NCBI GenBank assembly: GCA_946965045.2
Contig: OX337237.1
Span: 1,674,001-1,738,000, forward strand
From: Epithemia pelagica
Lineage: Eukaryota; Bacillariophyta; Bacillariophyceae; Surirellales; Surirellaceae
DNA length: 64,000 nt
Direction: 5' to 3'
This document shows, one piece after another, positions 37,658-47,147 of the stretch. The first letter of the stretch is position 1, and each line of letters begins with the position of its first letter. The notes below the pieces were generated by a model. That model made no database searches. It was given only the letters and a program-made list of their open reading frames with translations, and had not been told where the DNA came from. The position numbers were made by a program, and so were the translations under genes.

Positions 37658-40495
37658 ATGTCTTCGTCCGGTTTCTCTGCTCGTGCGTCGCTTTATCGCG
37701 ATTTGCGTTCTGGTTCGCGTCCGCGTTCCGATTCCCCGGTGTCTTTTCCGCCTCCTGCTCCACCTGTGGGTCCGTCTCCTTCGGGCTCGCTTGCGGTGGC
37801 TTTCTCGGACTTAGGCTTGGGAGTGGGCGTTTCGACTGTGCAGGACTCGTCTGGGCTGGCCCCTGGCGCTCGCGCTGGTGGGTCTGCCTCGGATATGGGG
37901 GGGGATTTTGTGTCTATCCCTCCGGGCCGTTCTTTTGGTGACCAGTTCCTCGCGGACACTGGCGCCATCACGGACCCGGGGGCTAGTGTCGAGAGTCGCG
38001 AGTCTTTCTCCTACGGCGGAGGACTCTCTGACTCTGAGTTGCTCGCAGCGACTTTGCGTGCGGAAGCGCGTTATCCCGGTGATACGCGTGAGACTGCGGC
38101 TGCATTGAAGTCGGAGTCTGATCGCGAGCAATCGTCTTTGTTTCAGTCGATTGCTAAGCCGTCAACTGTGCGGGACAAGAGCCTGTTTGTGGACTACGGG
38201 ATTGCGAACTCCGCTACGGAGTCGCGTGGCGTCAAGTTTCAGTCGGACGTCAAGTCCAAACTAACGAATGGTGAGCCCCTCAATTCTAACCCGAGTGTTG
38301 TTGAGTTGCAGAATTCGGTTTCTTTAGTAGCGATAGATTTACAGACTGAAGTTTATTGTGGTGCGGTTGTGGGAGTAGCTGGAAAGTTTTGTTTGCACCC
38401 TGTGGGCAAATGCCCGAAGAAATCGCATCGCAAGGCCCCTTCGTTCCTTGGAAGTTTGAGCGAACAAGGGTTGAAGGAGTGCCTTTTCATTTGTGTCCCT
38501 GTTCCCAAGGGGAGCGCTCAGGGCACGCCGCCGACGTTGGCTTTTCAGGACCCGTTTCTTGATTCGAGTCGTCTCTCCCGTTCCAAGGTGCAAGAGATGA
38601 CGCAAACCCACAAGCCTGTCTGGCTGTGGTCATCCATGTTTGCTATGTTGAGTGGAGAGGTTCAAGGGAAGAATGTGGCCTCAATGTCCGGAGCCGGAGG
38701 ATCGTTTCCTGGCACGCCGTTGCGTCATCGGACTCTGGATCAGATTCAGGAAGATGCGACCCAGACGGCTTTTACGCCAGCTCGTCACCTGGAACTGGAA
38801 GACGTAGAGATACCATCTCCCGTGAGTGAAGGAAACGAACTTGAAGATGTAGACAGTAAGTTGGATGACACCACTTTCAAAGATCGAGTGGCTCACAACA
38901 CACTGGCCACGTCGCAAGTGCATCGAGCCATGGCGGGGGAACTTACTACCATGCGCTCTCGTCAAGTTGAGCAAAACCAAGTGCTTAACATGTTGGTTGA
39001 CAAGGTCAACGTCCTTAGTGGCCTCTTGGGAGCTCCACCGGATGACTCTGCAGCCACCACCGTCTGGCAAGCCATCAGTGAGTGGCAAGACCAAGAAGAA
39101 AAGAAAATCAATCCGGCGCTGCTCGACGCGATTCGCGAGACACAGTCTCTGCATGGGGCCAGTCTCCAACGCATGTACGAGTCGATTAACGCGTTGAGCT
39201 CGAAGATGCAAGATATGAAAACTGAGGCCCTCCACTCGTCAAGAAAGGAAGTCGTGGCATTGATCACGGCCGAAGTCAACAAGGCCATTTGGGCCGAATT
39301 ATCCAAGGCGTCTCCCACGTTGAAGGTTGCTGAGAAATTCTTTCTTCGCGGTGGATTGTCGGATTTCGAGCACCATATTCGAAAGACGACTGCGGATGCC
39401 GTCGCGGCCGCTGGGGGCAACAATGGGCAATCGTCACTGTTTAATTTGACTCAGCCAGAATTGGAAGATGTGAAAAAGCTTATTGCCAAGTTGCAAGAAG
39501 AAGGAGAACAGAATAAAATGAGGTTGATCGATTTGGAAGCGCGTACCGAAAGTTACTCTGTTGAAGTAGAGGGCTTTCAGTTCGCTTCATTGTCTCAAGT
39601 CACTGCTTTTGTGTCGTCCCATGGAATCGCTCCTGGTGTCTTAAAGTTCTGCGACGCCATCAGCCTTATGGAAAAATCGACCACGGGCTCTCAAAGCTAT
39701 GCCGAAAATGTGGACGCTCATTACCGCGGGCAACGCTCCAACATGGAGTCTCCAAGTGATCAAAAGGGTGTTTATTCGTTCCAACTGGTAGCGCCGACTG
39801 CGCTAGCCGGAACACCAGACCAAGCTCGGGTCAATCCAAGGAAGCTGTCCAAAATGGAGACATATCAAAAATTTAAGGGCTCAGGAGCCCGTGACGCAGG
39901 TGCAGCCAATACCATTCGAAAGATGATTGCGGATAAATGCCCTGCGTTGTTAGCGGAAGTTGAGAACTCGACGATGTCTCGAGACGCCAAAGTCATCGCA
40001 CGTTTTCTTCTCTCCGAATCCCGAAGTTTTCTCGACTCGTTGTTTATTTTCATGAAGGACCAGGTCGAGGACTATGGCTCGGACACCAACTTGTCCGAGG
40101 TCAGACGTTGGGACCTGGTCCAAAACATCACTCGAATCGTTTTCGAGGTCATCAGTCAGCCCCGAAGAACCTGTAGCGAGATCACTCTGAATCAGGCTAC
40201 ATCCCCGGAACGCGCACCGGAGCTTCTTTGGGCGGTGCTTCAAGCACATCGCTTGCAAAAGGAGTTTTTAGACCACAATTTTAAAAACCACCCAAAAGTT
40301 GGACCGATGCTGACACACTTCCTGCTCGATGTGGTCAGCTTCCACGACGACGTCAATCCCATTGTGGATGATGTGAAGAAGGCGCTGAATGATGCACAAC
40401 AAGCGAAGAGGAAGGTTGACGCAGTAGAAAGCCAGGTAAAGAATTTGCAATCGCGACTGCCGTCCAAGAAAACCAAACCGAATGAACAACAATGA
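37658..40495 (+). CDS. Gag-like ORF1 of element 1
   Basis: 945 aa from the ATG at 37658, just downstream of A1. A Ser/Pro/Gly-rich N-terminus is followed near residues 232-255 by a Cys/His cluster C-x10-C-x6-C-x4-H (CGAVVGVAGKFC, then KCPKKSH), a probable zinc-binding knuckle that also occurs in the element 2 ORF1. Long helical/coiled-coil stretches follow. The C-terminal part (LLWAVLQAHRLQKEFLDHNF then KNHPKVGP) aligns with element 2's WILYGVLRTHDVMSDYVEAR and KNHPSV block. It ends with heptads and a basic tail. By position and structure this is the particle/nucleic-acid-binding protein. It ends in TGA (followed by GAA), and the RT ORF continues in the same frame. Confidence 0.8.
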   Translation: MSSSGFSARASLYRDLRSGSRPRSDSPVSFPPPAPPVGPSPSGSLAVAFSDLGLGVGVSTVQDSSGLAPGARAGGSASDMGGDFVSIPPGRSFGDQFLADTGAITDPGASVESRESFSYGGGLSDSELLAATLRAEARYPGDTRETAAALKSESDREQSSLFQSIAKPSTVRDKSLFVDYGIANSATESRGVKFQSDVKSKLTNGEPLNSNPSVVELQNSVSLVAIDLQTEVYCGAVVGVAGKFCLHPVGKCPKKSHRKAPSFLGSLSEQGLKECLFICVPVPKGSAQGTPPTLAFQDPFLDSSRLSRSKVQEMTQTHKPVWLWSSMFAMLSGEVQGKNVASMSGAGGSFPGTPLRHRTLDQIQEDATQTAFTPARHLELEDVEIPSPVSEGNELEDVDSKLDDTTFKDRVAHNTLATSQVHRAMAGELTTMRSRQVEQNQVLNMLVDKVNVLSGLLGAPPDDSAATTVWQAISEWQDQEEKKINPALLDAIRETQSLHGASLQRMYESINALSSKMQDMKTEALHSSRKEVVALITAEVNKAIWAELSKASPTLKVAEKFFLRGGLSDFEHHIRKTTADAVAAAGGNNGQSSLFNLTQPELEDVKKLIAKLQEEGEQNKMRLIDLEARTESYSVEVEGFQFASLSQVTAFVSSHGIAPGVLKFCDAISLMEKSTTGSQSYAENVDAHYRGQRSNMESPSDQKGVYSFQLVAPTALAGTPDQARVNPRKLSKMETYQKFKGSGARDAGAANTIRKMIADKCPALLAEVENSTMSRDAKVIARFLLSESRSFLDSLFIFMKDQVEDYGSDTNLSEVRRWDLVQNITRIVFEVISQPRRTCSEITLNQATSPERAPELLWAVLQAHRLQKEFLDHNFKNHPKVGPMLTHFLLDVVSFHDDVNPIVDDVKKALNDAQQAKRKVDAVESQVKNLQSRLPSKKTKPNEQQ

Positions 40496-40648
40496 GAAGT
40501 ACAGCGCCCATCCAAAAGATTAAAAAGGGAATCAAACACACAGGAGGAAAATCCTCTCACGGCTCTTCAAATTCAACGCAGTGAAAGCAGCAACGCCGAA
40601 ACTTACTCCTCGTGGATTCGACGCACAGTATCTTTAACACCGGGAGAG

Positions 40649-43600
40649 ATGAGTTTGGGAGTGGTGTCAGATGGCATGCCTGCGTGGCTGTTTCTGTCTG
40701 ACAATTTGACAAACAGCAAACTCAAGTGGTTAATGTTGCCTGACAACCAACAACACTGGGAGAATTTGATACCGGTTGGACTTGAAGTTCATTGGTTGAC
40801 AGCAAGCGAAGAAAGTGAATGGAACCTGCGGTCTTTGGAAGAAGCGCTGGGACGATGCCCTGCAACCGACGTGTTGGTGTTTGAAGGGAAATACAGACCA
40901 CCCAGGGCAAGCTCCAACTTTTGGGACCGAGAAACAAGGTTGATTGTATCACAGCGGACACCAAGAGGCAAAGCACCGCCTGGATGGGACACCTCGTCTC
41001 GAGCTCTCAGTCACCATGAATTAGGGGGTGTGACCAATTGGAAGAGTTATTTTCATGTCTGGATGCGGTCGGCCGAATCATAATGCGACCCGAAGGAATT
41101 TTGGAACTCGGACTTATTGCATGGGGCCAATAGTTCTTTCGGGGATCTTATCGACAAGACAAAAACGGGAAAGCGAGTGCACCCTGATCGGGAAGAGGTT
41201 TCGATTCCCGGAACGGTGGATTGTGCTACAGTTCAAAGAAAACGAAGAAAGTTGTGGGTCTTACCCACAGTGTTTGGAGTCAACGCTGCCACCAGAAGGA
41301 AGTTGCTGGTTACAGAGGCTACTGCGTGCCTTGATGTGCCGGTCTCTTTGATCAAAGAATTGAATGAACCCACTCGGGAGGTTATTGTTCGTGAATTGTC
41401 CGGGCCTATCAAAGTGGCAGCGACAGTAGGAGCATGCATCGTCGAGTGGGCGAGAAAGAGTCGTAGACAAGAGAGAACAACGGAAGCAGGAGCAGCGTCT
41501 CCACAAAAAGAAGAAACAGAACTCATCCCTGATGAACCAAACGGTCGAGAAGCAAGATCGGTCTACCATCGAGATAGAATGCGAGGGTACCAACGATCTG
41601 CAAGTGAAGGCCAGGGCACTACCGCGGAGAAGGCAGTCAAACATGACAAAGCCGCCGTTCCGGTAGAATTATGGGACGATCGGGTTCGATATTTGTTGGG
41701 TCTGTCCAAATTGACGGATCGCCATCTGCGAGCTTTCGCGTTGTTACGACGAGCGATGTTGCAGCGATGGAGGCGCAACGTTGTTCGCTCGTGGGTTGAT
41801 TGGTGGAACAAATATAATCATAGAATAAAACATAATGAACCGCGATGGTGGAAGCTTTTGCAAGAGCGAGGTCGCCAAGCTTGTCGTCAAGCGATGCAGG
41901 CCGATTTTTGGAGTTGGCCAAATGGGTCAGGTGTATTCTTTTGGCGGTGGCCACAAGAATACATGCGTGATGTTGCCTTGGGAGTACCTCCTCTGTGGAC
42001 AGGTGTACCTCGGCAAGTGTTGGAACGACAACAAGGCCTTGGCGATGAAGAAATGATAAACAAAATAAAAGAGAAATTGGACGATGTTCGCCAGAAGAAA
42101 TATGTCAGCGAAGGAACCTGGAAGGCAACCATGAACTACTTTGCGGTGCCGAAAGGAGAGACGGACATAAGAATGGTGTATGATGGAACCAAGAGCGGTC
42201 TTAACGATTGCTTATACGCACCTTGGTTTCCTCTCCCAGATGCCGACGTCTTGATCCGTACCTTGGACGATTCCTACTGGTGTGTAGATAACGACTATGG
42301 AGAAATGTTCTTAAATTTCTGGATCCATCCGGAACTACAAGAGTTCAGCGGAATGGATCTCACACCACTATTTGGGGAAACCGATTCGGGGGAACTTCAT
42401 ATTGAGGGGTGGCTCCGTTGTCCTATGGGGCAGAGTCCGTCTCCTTTCAACACGGTACAGCAGACGCGGCGACTCAAGCGCGTTATGTTGGGTGACCCGA
42501 GTGACGAAGAAAACGTGTTTCGATGGAAGAAAGTACGATTGAATCTACCCGGAACGATGAGCTACCAACCCGGAATTCCCTGGATAGCCAAGTACAGATC
42601 CACGGGAGAGTTGGCAGCCGATGCCCATGATTATGTGGACGATCTACGAGGAACTGGTCCCACAGCCGAAGATGCCTGGCAAGTAAGTTCTAAGATTGCC
42701 AAAACAGCGTCGTTTCACGGCGTACAAGATGCGGCACGTAAACGACGAGAGCAGACACAGAGTCCGGGAGCATGGGCTGGAGTAGTCTGTGGTACCAGTC
42801 CTCGTCGTCCCTTCAAAGCTGTGACCCAAGAAAAATGGGACAAGACGAAGGGAGAAATAAAACGTCTACGCGATGAAGTGGACAACCTGGAGATGGCCGC
42901 TCCTAAAAACACTGTTAACAGCAAAGTCCTTGAACAGGTTGCAGGGTTTTTAAATCACATCGGCCGAGCTTATGGAACTCTACGGCTCTACCTCAATGGA
43001 GTATATGCATCCTTGAACAGTTGGAGGCCTGATCGAGACCACGAGGGATGGAAGATCGGCTCTGACACATTGCATTTGGAAGAGCCCTTGGGCCTGAAGA
43101 CGCCAGCCCGAGTTCGAATGGTGCCCCGAATGCGATTTGATGTCGAAGCTCTGGAGTTGTTGACCAGCAGCTCTACCCCTCCTCAGAGATTGTTGAGGCC
43201 TGACAAACAAGGCGCCGTTGCCCGGTATTACTTTGGTGATGCCTCGGGAGCTGGCTTTGGCATGTCAGGGTGGACACCGGGTGAAGACCAAATCGAGGTA
43301 GATTTCGGATCTTGGGATGCCAAAGCAATGGATTGGACTTCTTCCAACTTTCGTGAATTGGCCAACATTGTAATGAAGATCGAGCAAATGGCAAAAGAAG
43401 GCCGTCTGAATGCGTTGACGGAAACCTTCATTTTTACCGACAACATGCACGCGGAGTCGGCATTTTATAGAGGGACTGCGAAGTCTCCCGAAGTGTTGCA
43501 CCTCATGCTCCGGTTGCATCGAGTCCTGATGAGAGGAGAGGCGTTCATTCATGTCGTTTGGGTGGCTGGGAAAAGGATGATATCCCAAGGCACCGATGGA

Positions 43601-44227
43601 CTCTCCCGATCTGATTTGACAAGCGGAGTCATGCGAGGTGAAAGCATGTTGAACTTTGTTCCGCTTCATCAGTCAGCTCATCAACGTCAACCCAAAGTAC
43701 TCTCGTCCTTGTTGCGCACCATAATCGACGACACCGACGATGTACGCGTCTTGAATCCTGAGGACTGGTTCACCCAACCAGCCGAAAGGGATGGCATATT
43801 TGTGTGGATGCCTCCGCCGTGTATTGCCGATGTGGCAGTCTTCATGATGGCGGAGGCATGGCATCTTCGTCCGTGGAATACCCATGTTTTCATTGCACCG
43901 TCATTGATGAGTGGAACGTGGAGGAGGATGTTGTCCAAGACGGCGGATATGTTTTGTGTTCTGCCGTTTAATAATGAATTCTGGCCCAAAGATTTGGAAC
44001 ACGAACCTCTAACGTTTGCGTTCGTATTCCCCCTTTTGAACAGAAATCCTTGGCGAGTTAAGTTCTCGGAGCTTCTCCGCGATGAACGAAATGTCTTGCG
44101 TCAGATGCACCGGAAGTCTCTCCCACACGCGAGGGATTATCTGCGCAAACTTTGGCTATGCGCGCGGGCACTGGAAGCCATGCCTGGGGGCGTATCACGC
44201 TCATTGCTATGTAGTACCGGGAACTGA
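40649..44227 (+). CDS. RT-RNase H (pol) ORF2 of element 1, interrupted by one in-frame TAA
   Basis: Reverse transcriptase and RNase H of a DIRS-like element. The frame is the same as ORF1 and is open from the ORF1 stop (40496) onward; the first ATG is at 40649. A TAA at 41081-41083 interrupts it, after which it runs open to 44227 (about 1047 more codons). Element 2's equivalent has no such stop. RT motifs: NYFAVPKGETDIRMVYDGT, an unusual motif A D-x-D-x-GEMFLNF, MGQSPSPFN, and the YVDD box (DYVDDLRGTG). RNase H acidic residues are in place: YFGDASG, NFRELAN, FTDNMH and GTDGLSR. After RNase H comes a conserved WMPPPCIADVAVF...HVFIAP...FWP...EPLTFAFVFP block shared with element 2. No methyltransferase domain recognised. 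The C-terminal 146 nt overlap the recombinase ORF. Confidence 0.85.
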
Positions 44228-45620
44228 CCCCTTTCCTAGAGACCTCCAACCTAGACAAATGGAAATGGATGCATTTGGAAACATGGTGCCCGAAGCTGAG
44301 GGATGGGAGACTACAGCTACTGAAAAGAAGGCTCTGTCTGAATGGTTTTGTCAAGCTCGCCCGGGAGATCATCTAATGACTCCGTTCCAGTGTGAATTAT
44401 GTCACTTTAGAAATATTTACAAGCGTGATCCGGTACCGACGAGCGAAGAAGACAAGTGGTCGCTCAAGTGCATGATACGAGCGAACCTCGATGCCTTTTG
44501 GGCGCGACGTTCGAGCACAGTGCAAGGTAATACAAGGGAAATGGCGAGATCAATGCGCATTCTCGCCACACTCCGGATTCCATCTCCAACGACTGTTCAC
44601 CGGCGAGGACCTTACCCGATTGAAGACACTCTTGGAATGGTACCAGCGATGGTTTCGCTGCAACGGTCGCTAGACAAAGGAAGAAATTCAAAGACGATCC
44701 AGTGGGACACAATGAGAGGAGTACGATCCTCTTTCTCAAACTTTGTTCATACAACACTCACCGGGAGCAAAGGAGCTGTGTTGAGTGATGGGAAACGCTC
44801 GACCAGGATTACCGATAGTGTGGCAAACTCCCTCTGGTTCAAGCGCTTTATGGATGGATGCCATGAGCGCATGGGAGATGTCAAGATACAAGATGCCGCG
44901 CTGACAATTGATGTGTTATTGGAGCTCGAGAGATGTTTGGAGGAAGAATTTCAACGAATGGACTCAAACAGTACCATGGAAGTCCGATTCGAAGTGATCA
45001 CTCTCGGCGCGGCTTTGGTCCTGGGATTCTCAAGTGCTCTGCGTGGCGAAGAACTGGGTCATATCCGGCTTATGGAAAGTCGAGAACTGACCGCAAGGGG
45101 ATTGAATCATCCGAGGTACCCTCATGTCCTCTTAGCCCTTGAAGGAAGGTTCAAGGGATTGATTGCGAGACAAAGGCATAAGATTCCGCTAGCACCAGTG
45201 TCTCAGTCAGGAATTCCGAACGAAAAATGGTTATTGCGATTGGTTGAGCTTTATGATGATCTAAATATCAGACATGGACCTCTGTTTCGTGCCACCCCAC
45301 GGGGAGATAAATCAATCACCATTCAACAACTGGATTTGTGGCTGAGTGAGACCTTGATGGCAGTACAAAAGCAGAGGCCAGATTTGTTGGGAACGGAATT
45401 GGAATCTCTGGCTACTTACAGCTTTCGGAGATCCTTGAGAAGAGGTTCCACCACCCAAGCGAGAAATCAGAAGGTTCCAAAAGACGTCATTGTCATCAAT
45501 AACCGGTGGAGGTCTCAGGACCAGGCTCGAGGACGCTTCGCACAAGCCGACATGATCGATCTGTATACTGATGTGGTAGCAGCTTTGGCCACACTACTTC
45601 AATACTCAACCGCATTATGA
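44082..45620 (+). CDS. Tyrosine recombinase ORF3 of element 1
   Basis: 512 aa from the ATG at 44082, overlapping ORF2 by 146 nt in the +1 frame. The N-terminus is a zinc-binding region encoded within the overlap (CVRC, IICANFGYARG, PCLGAYHAHCY), and a further CxxC follows in GDHLMTPFQCELCHF. The recombinase catalytic region has the first Arg in SSALRGEELGHI, the box II region TYSFRRSLRRGSTTQA with NNRWRSQ, and candidate nucleophilic Tyr in DMIDLYTDV. The usual HxxR reads YSFR, so the box II His is missing. It would cut and rejoin DNA to integrate a circular cDNA intermediate without target duplication. Confidence 0.85.
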   Translation: MNEMSCVRCTGSLSHTRGIICANFGYARGHWKPCLGAYHAHCYVVPGTDPFPRDLQPRQMEMDAFGNMVPEAEGWETTATEKKALSEWFCQARPGDHLMTPFQCELCHFRNIYKRDPVPTSEEDKWSLKCMIRANLDAFWARRSSTVQGNTREMARSMRILATLRIPSPTTVHRRGPYPIEDTLGMVPAMVSLQRSLDKGRNSKTIQWDTMRGVRSSFSNFVHTTLTGSKGAVLSDGKRSTRITDSVANSLWFKRFMDGCHERMGDVKIQDAALTIDVLLELERCLEEEFQRMDSNSTMEVRFEVITLGAALVLGFSSALRGEELGHIRLMESRELTARGLNHPRYPHVLLALEGRFKGLIARQRHKIPLAPVSQSGIPNEKWLLRLVELYDDLNIRHGPLFRATPRGDKSITIQQLDLWLSETLMAVQKQRPDLLGTELESLATYSFRRSLRRGSTTQARNQKVPKDVIVINNRWRSQDQARGRFAQADMIDLYTDVVAALATLLQYSTAL

Positions 45621-45678
45621 AAGAAGGAGAAAAGATTTGCTGAGAAGAATTTTATCAAGACGATACGGGGGGGGGGGA

Positions 45679-46109
45679 AAGGAGTGTACTCGTACACTCT
45701 GTCGTTTGCAAACCCACTGTTGGAGGATGACGGGGTTCGGAGTTATTGGGGTTCTGGTTTGCTTGCACTCTGGCAGGTGCTTGCAAAGTGGACAGTGATA
45801 GCGGAGGTTCGCCCCGCGTGCTGACTCGTGATTCGTCTCGAGGACCACCGGCTTCGGGACTCAGAATTTTCTACAGGGGGCGAGAGCAAGACCAATCTTG
45901 ACAGCGATTGGTTTGCGTCGATTTTGATGGCTGTTGCACTATGATGTGACTACCCATCGCTCCATTGGGAAGGAGTTCCCCTTACCTTAGCACAATATAA
46001 TCTAGGATTGTATGTGACACATCCCAACGTCTAACATCAAGACCTATTGCCACACTGGTTGAAGAGTTGGAAGAAGTTTTGGACATTCATCGGAGAGGAG
46101 TCAAGTGCC
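45679..46109 (+). repeat. Split direct repeat B1 (internal copy)
   Basis: 431 bp ending CAAGTGCC and directly abutting A2. Its 5' edge holds the 18-bp interrupted palindrome listed separately. Same sequence as B2, which is split by element 2 at the GTTTGCGTC / GATTTTGATGG junction (45919/45920 in this copy). Confidence 0.9.
45682..45699. promoter_or_regulatory. Interrupted palindrome at the start of repeat B (two copies)
   Basis: GAGTGTAC-TC-GTACACTC: two 8-bp arms with a 2-bp spacer, repeated at 46392-46409 in B2. The geometry suits a dimeric protein-binding site, possibly for the recombinase or a transcription factor. Inference only. Confidence 0.5.
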
Positions 46110-46364
46110 TTACTGTGCTTAAGCTAATTTGGCGATTGCTGACAAGAAGATGAATGAACTGACACATGACTGACTCAGAGACCAAGAATCAAAGGACCAA
46201 GCCCAACCAGATTCGTACGTATGTTGAATCAAGAAGATCTATCACCTTTGGTGATTTGGTTGGGATCGAATGTTGATCGGGTCACTGTCTTTCAGGTTGA
46301 TTGTTGGTTGAGGTGCTATACGTTGCAGGTATTGTATCTCTCCTTGTGATCATCTGTTTTTGTT
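46108..46364 (+). repeat. Split direct repeat A2 (internal copy)
   Basis: 257 bp, apparently identical to A1 minus the duplicated 72 bp. The B1-A2 junction (AGTGCC/TTACTGTGC) should equal the circle junction of the replication intermediate. Confidence 0.9.
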
Positions 46365-46388
46365 TTCCACCCTCCCGCCCTGCGTTAT

Positions 46389-46629
46389 AAGGAGTGTACT
46401 CGTACACTCTGTCGTTTGCGAACCCACTGTTGGAGGATGACGGGGTTCGGAGTTATTGGGGTTCTGGTTTGCTTGCACTCTGGCAGGTGCTTGCAAAGTG
46501 GACAGTGATAGCGGAGGTTCGCCCCGCGTGCTGACTCGTGATTCGTCTCGAGGACCACCGGCTTCGGGACTCAGAATTTTCTACAGGGGGCGAGAGCAAG
46601 ACCAATCTTGACAGCGATTGGTTTGCGTC
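46389..46629 (+). repeat. Left part of split direct repeat B2 of element 1
   Basis: 241 bp matching 45679-45919 with one visible difference (GTTTGCG versus GTTTGCA). It stops exactly where element 2 begins; the remaining 190 bp lie at 55371-55560. Confidence 0.9.
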
Positions 46630-47147
46630 TCAATGTACACCCAAGTTAAGATGGGACCAAGGAACATGGTCAGGCCACGTCATGAAGGCTGAGCATTGGC
46701 GTTGGAGTGCAAGTCGGGCGGTCCACCCAAAAGAAGAGCCGGCCTCGCTGTCACACAAAGAATGAGGCAGAACGGGCGTGCAACTCGGAAGAGGAAATTC
46801 CAAAAAGAACATGTGCATCCCATCTACTGCGACAAAGCCTCTTCCATTCCATATCTCAAAGTGGACTGCCTCCAAATAGAGGATCGTCCGATTCAAGAGG
46901 CATGGGCACTCTTGAATCAAACAACAATGCGCCAACAATGGATCCCTAATGGAGCGCGACATGCGATCCATGACAAACAAGCAAAGACGCAGCAAACAAA
47001 ACAAGAGGGACACGGAGAGCTCACTCTTTGGGTTTTCTACGGTTCGTCGGCGAAGGTCTGATCCCCTTTGGCGCCGTTCTTGATTTCTAAAGAGTTGAAA
47101 CTCCAACTTTCTCTGCTCACTTCGCTCTCTTACTTACTCCTTCTACC

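Noticed and set aside
45666-45677. Run of about 11 G before repeat B1
   Set aside because: A homopolymer with uncertain length; probably slippage or sequencing noise, not interpreted as a feature.
45920-46109. 190-bp direct repeats at 45920-46109 and 55371-55560 as LTRs of element 2
   Set aside because: The 190 bp are the second part of a 431-bp repeat (B1), whose first part also recurs at 46389-46629. Only nesting of element 2 inside B2 explains both halves.
46696-47061. 121-codon frame in the leader of element 2
   Set aside because: It has no ATG at its beginning and no family resemblance; it may be leader sequence of the element.
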